From contig FR881918.1 in assembly GCA_000435615.1 (NCBI GenBank), positions 1 to 14,610 on the forward strand: 14,610 nt of DNA. The letters are read 5' to 3'. A model generated the notes under the pieces. It saw only the letters and a program-made list of their open reading frames with translations. It did no database searches and was not told the DNA's origin. The translations under genes were made by a program, and so were the position numbers. Below are positions 5,635 to 12,153 of the stretch, piece by piece. This DNA is from Firmicutes bacterium CAG:238 (GTDB taxonomy: Bacteria; Bacillota; Clostridia; Peptostreptococcales; Anaerovoracaceae). Positions within the stretch are counted from its first letter, which is position 1. Each line of letters begins with the position of its first letter.

Positions 5635-5641
5635 CGGTTAC
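5614..5641. terminator. Hairpin after rubrerythrin, possible weak terminator
   Basis: Perfect 9-bp arms GTAACCGTT (5614-5622) and AACGGTTAC (5633-5641) with a 10-nt loop, 15 bp past the rubrerythrin stop. The minus strand continues with only TTTG, so the U-tract is poor. It could be a weak terminator or a 3' stabilising stem. Confidence 0.4.
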
Positions 5642-5655
5642 AGGTTTAAACTTTC

Positions 5656-6189
5656 TTAATAATTCTCCGGCTTCACCTGAAAATATGCCTGCATATGTCC
5701 GCAGACCGGACAGATTTGCGGCGCATTCGTGCCCTCGTATTCGTGTCCGCAGTTGCGGCACTGCCATTTGACCTCTTCCGGCTTTTGGAAGACTTCCTGA
5801 TTCTGAATGTTGTTCAGAAGTGCTTTGTAGCGTTCTTCATGCGTCTTTTCGATTGCGCCTACCATTCGGAACTTTGCAGCAATTTCCGTAAAGCCTTCAT
5901 CTTCGGCTTCCTTTGCGAAATCGTCATACATGATGCTCCACTCATAATTTTCCCCGGCAATACCCGCCAAAAGATTCGCTTTCGTATCTCCGATACCGCC
6001 CAAAAGTTTAAACCAGATTTCGGCGTGCTCTTTCTCGTTATCGGCGGTTTCCGTAAACAATGCGGAAATCTGCTCATAGCCCTCGCTTTTTGCAGCAGCC
6101 GCATAATAGGTATATTTGCTGCGCGCCTGCGTCTCCCCGGCAAACGCTGCCATCAGATTTGTCTCCGTTTTTGAACCCTTTAGTTCCAT
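5656..6189 (-). CDS. rbr: Rubrerythrin
   Basis: A 177-residue cytosolic non-haem diiron protein that reduces hydrogen peroxide in anaerobes, taking electrons through rubredoxin or NAD(P)H-linked partners. The ferritin-like domain (1-135) has the expected iron ligands: E19 in GETQARSKY, E52 and H55 in EKEH, the glutamate in GENYEWS, and the EKTHEERY helix. The C-terminal rubredoxin-like domain has CRNC (144-147) and CPVC (160-163) binding one Fe. Both domains are complete and length is normal for the compact form. The ATG at 6189 is selected because AGAGGTG lies just upstream; a GTG three codons earlier is part of that site. It is divergent from the TraX gene. No consensus promoter is obvious, but a 7-bp-arm palindrome lies at 6228-6245. 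Confidence 0.95.
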   Translation of the reverse strand: MELKGSKTETNLMAAFAGETQARSKYTYYAAAAKSEGYEQISALFTETADNEKEHAEIWFKLLGGIGDTKANLLAGIAGENYEWSIMYDDFAKEAEDEGFTEIAAKFRMVGAIEKTHEERYKALLNNIQNQEVFQKPEEVKWQCRNCGHEYEGTNAPQICPVCGHMQAYFQVKPENY

Positions 6190-6227
6190 GACCTGCACCT
6201 CTTTTCATACAAACTCTCTTTGTAGTT

Positions 6228-6245
6228 TTTTCATTTGCATGAAAA
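6228..6245. promoter_or_regulatory. Palindrome in the rubrerythrin leader region
   Basis: TTTTCAT, TTGC, ATGAAAA: 7-bp perfect arms around a 4-bp centre, 39 bp upstream of the rubrerythrin start. It does not match the PerR box that I know. It could be an operator or a small mRNA stem. Confidence 0.3.
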
Positions 6246-6284
6246 TTATGCATCGGAAAGAAGCACAAAGTTTGAATCATAATC

Positions 6285-6313
6285 TTGCAAAACCCTCTTG
6301 TTACTGATATACT
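6285..6313 (+). promoter_or_regulatory. Sigma-A promoter of the TraX-family gene
   Basis: TTGCAA (6285-6290), 17-bp spacer, TATACT (6308-6313). The predicted start near 6320 lies after the earliest in-frame TTG (6314), supporting the later TTG at 6347 as the real start. Confidence 0.7.
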
Positions 6314-6346
6314 TTGATAACAAAGAAAACTAAGGGGGATTTTATC

Positions 6347-7084
6347 TTGAGAAAATCAATTCGTTTTTTAGACTCCAATATGCTGCGGGCACTTGCCTGT
6401 CTTCTGATGCTTTGCGACCACATGTGGGCGACCATCGTGCCCGGCAACGAGTGGATGACATGGGTAGGCAGACTTGCTTTCCCAATCTTCGCGTTTCAAA
6501 TTGCCGAAGGCTTCTTACATACTTCGAATTTCCGCAAATACGCAGTAAGGCTTCTGATTTTCGGTCTGGTTTCGGAAGTTCCGTTTGACCTTGTATACGG
6601 CAGCACGATGCTTTACCCGTTCCACCAAAATGTAATGTTTACACTTCTGCTCGGACTTCTGGCTGTCAAGGCACTGGATAACGCCAAAGAAAAACACACC
6701 GTCAAGGCATGGCTTGTCGGAGCACTTCTTGCTGCGCTGTGCTGCCTCGTAGCTGCGGTAACCTTCACGGATTATGGCGCGCTTGGCGTTGCAACGGTTA
6801 TCATGTTTTATCTGTGCCGCGAGTTTCGCTTCGCGTGGGCGGCTCAGCTCGGTTTTATGATTCTTTTTAACTTTATACTGTTCACCGGAGAGTACATTCC
6901 GCTCACCGTCCTCGGTCACACCTTTGAGCTTCAGACGCAGGGCTTTGCTGTGTTTGCGCTGATTCCAATTTGGCTTTACAACGGCAGGAAGGGTGTTTCG
7001 AGCAAGGCACTTCAGTACGGATTTTACGCATTCTATCCGGTGCATCTGCTTGTGCTTTATCTGCTGTTTACTTATGCTCACTAA
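6347..7084 (+). CDS. TraX-family integral membrane protein (putative acyltransferase)
   Basis: A 245-residue polytopic membrane protein with about eight hydrophobic segments. It matches the TraX family: SNMLRALACLLMLCDHMWAT at the N-terminus, then WVGRLAFPIFAFQIAEGF, the FGLVSEVPFDLVY segment, and a C-terminal YAFYPVHLLVLYLL. F-plasmid TraX N-acetylates pilin. Chromosomal homologues in Firmicutes have no proven substrate and belong to a wider class of membrane acyltransferases; surface acylation is an inference. The TTG at 6347 is chosen over an earlier TTG because AGGGGGA lies seven bases upstream and the promoter places the mRNA start near 6320. The gene stands alone, and its last 17 bp overlap the end of the convergent Fic gene. 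Confidence 0.88.
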   Translation: MRKSIRFLDSNMLRALACLLMLCDHMWATIVPGNEWMTWVGRLAFPIFAFQIAEGFLHTSNFRKYAVRLLIFGLVSEVPFDLVYGSTMLYPFHQNVMFTLLLGLLAVKALDNAKEKHTVKAWLVGALLAALCCLVAAVTFTDYGALGVATVIMFYLCREFRFAWAAQLGFMILFNFILFTGEYIPLTVLGHTFELQTQGFAVFALIPIWLYNGRKGVSSKALQYGFYAFYPVHLLVLYLLFTYAH

Positions 7085-8180
7085 GCAAAATGCTTAAAAT
7101 GGTATCTTCATTGGCAATTGCGTATTGGCTGAGCTTATAGGAACGAATCCTTTCTTTGACAATAATCGGAGTCACGAATCCGTTAGCGGCAAGCTTTACA
7201 GAGCGGTTAATAACAGTTTTGTTCGTGATTCCGTTTATTTTGCTCACCTCAATCGGCGTGTACTCATACAAATGCCTTTGCAATAAGAGCAGAAGCATTT
7301 CTTTTTCTTTCGAGTTTAAATGCGAAAGGCTTTCATATAAGCTGCCCTCTGCCGATTCTTTGGAAATCTCGCGTACCTTTGTCGAATACAGTTCCACCAT
7401 ACGCAAAAAATAATTCACCCAAATCTCCGGATGTGGCGGGTTTTCCCGACCGGAATAATAAAGCGGCGGCAATCCCATTTGCAGGGAATTATAGTATTCC
7501 TCCGGATCATATGCGAAATACTCCTCAAGCGATCCGATGCCGTTGAATCCATATCCGTTTAAGTCCAGAATATATCCGGACAAAAGCCTTGCACATCTGC
7601 CGTTTCCGTCCTCAAAAGGATGTATCGTAACAAGCTGATAATGCACGATTGCGGCTGCAATCAGCGGATGATCATCTGTTGTGTTCACATATTGCACCAG
7701 CTCATTCAACAAATTCGGTACATCTGTATATTCTGGTGGAATGTACTCTGCCACTCCGCTTTCTGCATCGTATACCGCAAACAAAACACCGGGCGGCATA
7801 GCCCCTCGCAGTCCGATTTTTTCTTTCGATGCACCCTTCTCCACTAATTCCTGCACTCTTAAAATCAAATCAATTGAGAACGGCTCCTTTTCTCTGCATT
7901 TTCTCTCCAAATACTCCATTGCCATGAAGTAGTTTCGGATTTCCTGCTCCGGTCTTAGGAAATGTCTGTGCTCGTCCTTTTCAATTGCCTCGTCTGCCTG
8001 CTTTTCCGTCAAAGGATTTCCTTCAATCCTGTTTGATGCATATGAGCTTTTTTTCTTGGAATTTTTTCGCAGCCTGCTTGCAGTTGCTTGCGGCAGTTTC
8101 GCTTCGTTAATTGAAAAGCGATTTTCGTCAATTGCTGAAATTCTGTTTAGTATTTCATTTGAAAGTGAAACTTTAATCAT
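7068..8180 (-). CDS. Fic family protein (AMPylase-type) with N-terminal inhibitory helix and C-terminal winged helix
   Basis: A 370-residue protein. The Fic core motif HPFEDGNGRCAR begins with the catalytic H187, with the acidic residue, anion-binding GNG and arginines in place, so nucleotide transfer (usually AMP from ATP to a hydroxyl side chain) is expected. SNRIEG at 49-54 fits the inhibitory motif [S/T]xxxE[G/N]; E53 would block ATP gamma-phosphate binding, making this an N-terminally self-inhibited (class II) Fic. Residues about 290-365 form a helix-turn-helix (IEVSKINGITNKTVINRSVK). The ribosome binding site GGTGGAGG is four bases before the ATG at 8180. The target is unknown. The upstream three-copy 11-bp repeat suggests the protein's own helix-turn-helix regulates it. 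The 3' end overlaps the TraX gene by 17 bp, with no terminator between. Confidence 0.92.
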   Translation of the reverse strand: MIKVSLSNEILNRISAIDENRFSINEAKLPQATASRLRKNSKKKSSYASNRIEGNPLTEKQADEAIEKDEHRHFLRPEQEIRNYFMAMEYLERKCREKEPFSIDLILRVQELVEKGASKEKIGLRGAMPPGVLFAVYDAESGVAEYIPPEYTDVPNLLNELVQYVNTTDDHPLIAAAIVHYQLVTIHPFEDGNGRCARLLSGYILDLNGYGFNGIGSLEEYFAYDPEEYYNSLQMGLPPLYYSGRENPPHPEIWVNYFLRMVELYSTKVREISKESAEGSLYESLSHLNSKEKEMLLLLLQRHLYEYTPIEVSKINGITNKTVINRSVKLAANGFVTPIIVKERIRSYKLSQYAIANEDTILSILLSEHK

Positions 8181-8239
8181 TTTGCCTCCACCTCTTCTTA
8201 TCCTATATTTATATTTTACAAAACAAATTTAAAAAATTC

Positions 8240-8272
8240 CACTATTTTTTCACTATTATTTCACTATTTTGC
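8240..8272. repeat. Three tandem 11-bp repeats upstream of Fic
   Basis: CACTATTTTTT (8240), CACTATTATTT (8251), CACTATTTTGC (8262): exactly 11 bp apart, about one helical turn, so bound proteins would line up on one DNA face. They lie 60-92 bp upstream of the Fic ATG, before an AT-rich stretch without a clear consensus promoter. Probable operator or activator array. Confidence 0.6.
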
Positions 8273-8279
8273 TTAATAA

Positions 8280-8294
8280 TCTCGATATTCGAGA
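8280..8294. promoter_or_regulatory. Palindrome upstream of the PadR remnant
   Basis: TCTCGA TAT TCGAGA: perfect 6-bp arms, 3-bp centre, 35 bp before the PadR start codon and 8 bp from the Fic repeats. ATCTCGAT-type palindromes are typical of PadR self-regulation (recalled), so this is likely a surviving PadR operator. Confidence 0.5.
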
Positions 8295-8328
8295 AATGCG
8301 ATAACATTACTGAGGGAGGTGTAGGAAA

Positions 8329-8391
8329 ATGCCGCGCGAAAAATTTAAAATGCTTACGTATATGTACTTATGGTTTTCTGGATTTTTGTAG
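8329..8391 (+). pseudogene. First codons of a PadR-family regulator, rest deleted
   Basis: A strong ribosome binding site (GAGGGAGGTG) precedes ATG at 8329, which reads MPREKFKMLT and then unrelated YMYLWFSGFL and a stop. MPREKFKTLTE is the characteristic start of a group of Clostridial PadR regulators of about 110 residues (recalled). The winged helix and everything after about residue 10 is gone, replaced by sequence that continues in another frame as a small membrane ORF. Expression signals survive, the protein does not. Confidence 0.6.
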
Positions 8392-8552
8392 TAGCTACAT
8401 GTGCCTTGTCAATTGCAGCCGATGTCCGCTGGCATGAAAAAGCGCTCCAGGCGGCGGAGCAGGGACTCCTTTTACCGCTGAAGCGCTCAGGAATTCGGTT
8501 TATAATTTTGGCTACTCTACTGGTTTTGCTCGTGCTGTCCCTCTTCCTGTAG
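8370..8552 (+). CDS. Small membrane ORF, possibly the C-terminal remnant of a larger membrane protein
   Basis: A 60-residue frame: hydrophobic segment MVFWIFVVATCALSIAA (1-17), a soluble charged stretch DVRWHEKALQAAEQGLLLPL, basic KRSGIR, and a second hydrophobic segment FIILATLLVLLVLSLFL. The first helix frame is open a little further upstream (from 8349). There is no ribosome binding site at its own ATG; the only good one is at the PadR start, in another frame. It may therefore be the tail of a lost membrane protein fused by deletion to the PadR start, or be expressed by translational coupling. Its last 36 bp overlap the convergent RarD-like gene. Family not recognised. Confidence 0.4.
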   Translation: MVFWIFVVATCALSIAADVRWHEKALQAAEQGLLLPLKRSGIRFIILATLLVLLVLSLFL

Positions 8553-9455
8553 GGCGGCGCGACTTTCTTTTTTCTGGCGAATTGCTGTAACGATGCTGTA
8601 GAGAAGCACTCCTGTCCAGATAAAGCCAAACAGGATATATTCGTTTTTCCCCATCGTCTCACCCATAAGATAACTGCAGACGATACCGAGAGTCGGCGAT
8701 AAATACTGTAAAAATCCCATGATCGTCATCGGCAGTCGCTTTACGCAGCTTGCGTAAATCAAAATCGGAAGAACCGTCACGATTCCGGCACCAATCAGGA
8801 AAAATTGAATTCCAAGGTCGACAGATGCCATTCCGTTTTCACCCATGCGAAAAATTGCAATGTAAATAATCGCAACAGGTGCTGCAAGAATCATCATTAC
8901 GCTGGTGCAAAGAGGAGAATCCTCCTTAACACCTTTCATGAATGCCGCATATGCCGCAAAACAAAACATAAGAATAATTGTAATCAGCGGTGAATTTCCG
9001 AATCCATCACCTGCAAAGAGTACGCCCGCAACGATTATTGCCGTCGCCACTCCCATCTGCCATGTCATTTTTTCCTTAAAAAATATAACGCCGAAATAGC
9101 AAACCGCAAGCGGTGCTATGTAATACGCCATGCTGGTAGCGAGGATATGTCCGTTCATTACCGCCCACATATATACTCCCCAGTCGAGGAAGTTAAAGAT
9201 TGCTCCCGGCACAATGTGCTTCAGCATCAAATCTTTTTTCTTGAATGTTGCAATAATTTCTTTCCCTCGTCCTTGCACAAGAACAATGCTCGTTACGAAA
9301 ACTCCGGCCCAAAGAATTCGGGACATCAGAAGAAACATCGCATCGGTGTCCGGCTTGATTGCGTAATAGAGCGGCTGAAATCCCCATACAACATAACATA
9401 TTATCGTAAGTAAGTAGTCTTTCTGTTTTGTGTCCATTGTGTTCATCTTATTCAT
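8517..9455 (-). CDS. rarD: RarD-type EamA/DMT-superfamily transporter
   Basis: A 312-residue inner-membrane protein with about ten predicted transmembrane segments in two repeats. The start DYLLTIICYVVWGFQPLYYA is the RarD pattern (GxxWGxxPxYxK-like), followed by RILWAGVF, NWxVYxWAV-like FLDWGVYMWAVMNGHILATS, SMAYYIAPL, and a second half with MGFLQYLSPTLG, all typical of RarD proteins of about 300 residues. RarD exporters are poorly characterised and the substrate is unknown. It has a charged C-terminal tail (QKKESRAALQEEGQHEQNQ). Start codons at 9455, 9446 and 9437 are all possible; none has a strong ribosome binding site and 9455 is the longest. It lies 35 bp downstream of the nucleotidyltransferase and is probably the last gene of that operon. 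Confidence 0.87.
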   Translation of the reverse strand: MNKMNTMDTKQKDYLLTIICYVVWGFQPLYYAIKPDTDAMFLLMSRILWAGVFVTSIVLVQGRGKEIIATFKKKDLMLKHIVPGAIFNFLDWGVYMWAVMNGHILATSMAYYIAPLAVCYFGVIFFKEKMTWQMGVATAIIVAGVLFAGDGFGNSPLITIILMFCFAAYAAFMKGVKEDSPLCTSVMMILAAPVAIIYIAIFRMGENGMASVDLGIQFFLIGAGIVTVLPILIYASCVKRLPMTIMGFLQYLSPTLGIVCSYLMGETMGKNEYILFGFIWTGVLLYSIVTAIRQKKESRAALQEEGQHEQNQ

Positions 9456-9490
9456 CCCGTTACTTTCATTCTGTCGTCATGCAGTGTTTA

Positions 9491-10414
9491 TTATTTCCAA
9501 AGCTTGTCAGGGTATTCCCCTTTGTCCTTCATAGACTGCAGGGCGGAAACCACGCTCTCTTTATCTTCCTTATATGTTATTCCATACCAGCGGTCTCTTG
9601 ACTTCAGTACTTTTACCTCCGCTTTTCCCTCGCGCAGGAGTCTGTCAACCACACCTGGGAGAAAGTACTCGCCTTTGAGCGGATTTTCCGCAAGGATTTT
9701 GTCGAGAGCCGCAGGGAAGCCCGCCTCCATTTCCTTCATCATCGAAGGTGTGAAGCCCCAGAAGTTCATGGATACCGTCGTGCCTTTCGGCAGGTTCTTC
9801 CATGTCTTTCCGTCATCTTCTGTATAAACAATCTCTCCGTCTTTCCACTGAATCTTGGTGCGCTCGGTTATTTCCGTGAGAAAGCCTTGCTCGGAAGTTT
9901 TACACACGCCTCTTGAAACAAAGCCGTTCTCTGTTAAAGTATTTTCAATATCGTATCCTACCATGCAGTAAGAGTATTTTTCTCCGTCGCATGCGCCTTC
10001 AAGAAAATCGTAAATCGTCTGAAATGCACCGGGACCATAGTAATCGTCCGCGTTGATAACCGCAATCGGGCCGTCTGCCAGATGTCTTGCGGCCATAACG
10101 GCATGTGCGGTGCCCCACGGTTTCTCACGACCTTCGGGAACGCTGTATCCATCCGGCAGGTCATTAAGCTGCTGAAATGCATAATCAACTTTCATGTATT
10201 TTGCCGCACCGTTGTCAATCAGCTTTCGGAAGTCTTCTTCGTTTTCGCGTTTAATCACAAAAATGGCCTTCTTGAATCCCGCCATAAATGCATCATAAAG
10301 AGAAAAATCCAGGATTATCTCCCCTTTATCGCTTATCGGTTCTATTTGCTTCAGCCCTCCAAAGCGGCTGCCCATACCGGCTGCCATTATAACCAAAATC
10401 GCTTCTTTTTTCAT
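9491..10414 (-). CDS. Sugar-phosphate nucleotidyltransferase family protein
   Basis: A 307-residue cytosolic enzyme. The nucleotide-binding loop is at residues 11-23 (AAGMGSRFGGLKQ), ending in the expected lysine. PWGTAHAVMAARHL follows the NTP-binding order, and INADDYYG carries the metal-binding aspartate. These are hallmarks of the NTP_transferase fold. The ending (RWYGITYKEDKESVV) suggests the group related to choline- or sugar-phosphate nucleotidyltransferases found near sugar kinases. The exact sugar and nucleotide cannot be told. GGAGGGAGCAT precedes the ATG at 10414. It begins 15 bp after the formimidoylglutamase-like gene, so the two are surely co-transcribed, though no shared pathway is obvious. 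Confidence 0.88.
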   Translation of the reverse strand: MKKEAILVIMAAGMGSRFGGLKQIEPISDKGEIILDFSLYDAFMAGFKKAIFVIKRENEEDFRKLIDNGAAKYMKVDYAFQQLNDLPDGYSVPEGREKPWGTAHAVMAARHLADGPIAVINADDYYGPGAFQTIYDFLEGACDGEKYSYCMVGYDIENTLTENGFVSRGVCKTSEQGFLTEITERTKIQWKDGEIVYTEDDGKTWKNLPKGTTVSMNFWGFTPSMMKEMEAGFPAALDKILAENPLKGEYFLPGVVDRLLREGKAEVKVLKSRDRWYGITYKEDKESVVSALQSMKDKGEYPDKLWK

Positions 10415-10429
10415 ATGCTCCCTCCTGCT

Positions 10430-11494
10430 TTAGATCCAGCTTATATCGTCTAAGTCTATATCCAATCCGTTCATCTTGCACAGTGTGTTTACGACTGCAA
10501 AGATAATTACCGCACCCAGGTTTGCCGTCGTGTTATCCTGGTCGAAACGAGGTGAAATTTCGCAGATGTCGAATCCTCTTATTTTGCGCGTCCTGAGGAT
10601 ATGTTTGATTACAGGGAGTACGATTTCCGGGTCAAGTCCGAGCGATTGCGTTGCGCTTACGCCCGGTGCGAATGCGGATGAAAAAACATCGGTGCATATC
10701 GTCATATATGCGTTTTCGCAGTCTCCCATAAACATATCCACTTTTTCAAGGATCCCTGCAAACCCCGCCGTTTGAAATTCTTTTGCTAATATATATTCCA
10801 CGCCGAGTGCTTTTGCTACCTTGAAGAGCTGCACCGTATTGCTGTGCTGCTGGATTCCGAGCGGCAGATAGTGATATTCTTCACCGTCCTCCTTGCAGAT
10901 ATCAGCAATCTGGCGAAACATCGAACCCGATGAGCTTCCGTTTTTATACGGCCTCAAATCAAAATGTGCATCAAAGTTCACAATTCCCATATTGGCCTTG
11001 CGTTCGGGCTGCGTGATACTGCCGCCGCGAAGGTTCTGGTACTCACCCAGAAAATGGCCAAAGGTGGTTTCATGCCCTCCTCCGAGCACAATCGGAAAGA
11101 GCTTTAACTTAAGAAGCTTTTCGACGGCATGCCCGAGTGCACGCTGTCCGTCTTCCATTGATATATCGTCGCAGAGAATATTGCCCGCATCAAAAAGTTT
11201 TACCTCCTGCGAAAACGAGCAAGGCAGATTTGACATCTGTCCCCTTATAAAATCAGGGGCAAGTGCCGTGCCTACCCTTCCTTTATTTCTCTTTACACCC
11301 TGCTCACTGCAAAATCCGATAAACGCAAAGCCAAGCTTTCCATCAAATGGTTTCAGTTCTTCTTCGTTTTCACTTAAATCCAAAGGGCGTACCCACTGAT
11401 GCCAGCGGAATGCGTCATAGTCTGTGTCGCTGTCCTCTCTGCCTTTCCAGCATTCCATGGCGCTTATATAATACTTTTTATTATTTTCTTCCAT
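10430..11494 (-). CDS. hutG: Formimidoylglutamase-like arginase-family metalloenzyme
   Basis: A 354-residue ureohydrolase-fold enzyme. Manganese-site motifs appear in order: GGGHETTFGH (H141), NFDAHFDLRP (D175, H177, D179), and TICTDVFSSAFAPGVSA with D269. The family normally has DxD in the last motif; here the first position is C267 (CTD), so one metal ligand seems replaced. The AFAPGVSA run and the C-terminal FDICEISPRFDQDNTTANLG favour formimidoylglutamase (histidine degradation, formimidoyl-glutamate to glutamate and formamide) over arginase or agmatinase. Substrate is inferred. No other hut genes are in the window. AAAGGAAAGG precedes the ATG at 11494. The promoter at 11520-11548 carries a palindrome; the gene leads a probable three-gene operon. 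Confidence 0.82.
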   Translation of the reverse strand: MEENNKKYYISAMECWKGREDSDTDYDAFRWHQWVRPLDLSENEEELKPFDGKLGFAFIGFCSEQGVKRNKGRVGTALAPDFIRGQMSNLPCSFSQEVKLFDAGNILCDDISMEDGQRALGHAVEKLLKLKLFPIVLGGGHETTFGHFLGEYQNLRGGSITQPERKANMGIVNFDAHFDLRPYKNGSSSGSMFRQIADICKEDGEEYHYLPLGIQQHSNTVQLFKVAKALGVEYILAKEFQTAGFAGILEKVDMFMGDCENAYMTICTDVFSSAFAPGVSATQSLGLDPEIVLPVIKHILRTRKIRGFDICEISPRFDQDNTTANLGAVIIFAVVNTLCKMNGLDIDLDDISWI

Positions 11495-11517
11495 ATCGCT
11501 TTTCCTTTCCTTTCTTC

Positions 11518-11548
11518 TTATGATACAATAATACTATCATAAAATCAA
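11518..11548 (-). promoter_or_regulatory. hutG promoter with an 8-bp-arm palindromic operator
   Basis: On the minus strand TTGATT (11543-11548), 17-bp spacer, TATCAT (11520-11525). A perfect inverted repeat TTATGATA (11518-11525) and TATCATAA (11535-11542), 9 bp apart, spans the -10 and most of the spacer. It is centrally placed between hutG and the divergent DUF2148 gene, so one regulator could control both. Confidence 0.6.
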
Positions 11549-11567
11549 GGAAGGAGCATACAGAACT

Positions 11568-12116
11568 ATGTTAAAGACCATGCACGATGCGGAAAAAGAT
11601 GCAATTTGTGCCGTTGCCGATTTGATGGCCGCCGCAGCAAAAACGGCTCCGAAAGGAAGTGGCAAAGATACGATTATTACTGCAATCGTATCCGGAGAGG
11701 AAAAGGACAAACTCAGAGACAAACTTGCGGAACTCGGCAAAGAGTATAACGAGGCATTCATGATGCGTGATGCAGGAAATATTGATAACAGCACATGTGT
11801 CGTTCTTATTGGATGTTACAATACATATTTTGGGTTAAACAACTGCAGTATGTGCGGATTTAAAAACTGCGGGGAAAACAAGAAGCACGGCTGCCCTTGT
11901 ATTTTCAACGTAACAGACCTGGGAATCGCGGTCGGTTCGGCGGTTTCCGTTGCCGCAGATCATCGTATTGATAACCGCGTGATGTACTCTGCGGGAAGAG
12001 CTGCCGTAAAACTCGGTCTGCTCGGTGATAACGTTAATTTATGCTATGCGATTCCGCTCAGCACGACAAACAAAAGCATTTACTTCGACCGCGGGCCGGG
12101 AGCGGTGCTGCGATAA
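11568..12116 (+). CDS. DUF2148 ferredoxin-domain protein
   Basis: A 182-residue cytosolic protein of the DUF2148 family, found mainly in anaerobes. The C-terminal half has a cysteine cluster C93, C96, C101, C109 and C111 (NNCSMCGFKNCGENKKHGCPC is the span), suited to a [4Fe-4S] cluster, followed by LGIAVGSAVSVAADHRIDNR and the conserved C-terminal PLSTTNKSIYFDRGPG. The N-terminal half is a helical domain with no cofactor motif. Function unknown; a redox role is inferred from the cysteines. AAGGAAGGAG lies about 14 bases before the ATG at 11568, somewhat far; no earlier in-frame start fits. It is divergent from hutG and ends in a bidirectional terminator. Confidence 0.87.
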   Translation: MLKTMHDAEKDAICAVADLMAAAAKTAPKGSGKDTIITAIVSGEEKDKLRDKLAELGKEYNEAFMMRDAGNIDNSTCVVLIGCYNTYFGLNNCSMCGFKNCGENKKHGCPCIFNVTDLGIAVGSAVSVAADHRIDNRVMYSAGRAAVKLGLLGDNVNLCYAIPLSTTNKSIYFDRGPGAVLR

Positions 12117-12153
12117 AAAAGAACTTCAGCTCTAGGGCTGAAGTTCTTTTTTT
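12115..12153. terminator. Bidirectional terminator between convergent genes
   Basis: GAACTTCAGC (12121-12130), 6-nt loop, GCTGAAGTTC (12137-12146): perfect 10-bp arms, flanked by six A on the left and seven T on the right, so it works for both strands. The PAP2 stop codon (12132-12134) lies in the loop and its last codons form one arm. Confidence 0.95.

Noticed and set aside
6515..7081. 188-codon minus-strand frame opposite the TraX gene
   Set aside because: Highly basic product without a domain; the plus strand has promoter, ribosome binding site and TraX motifs.
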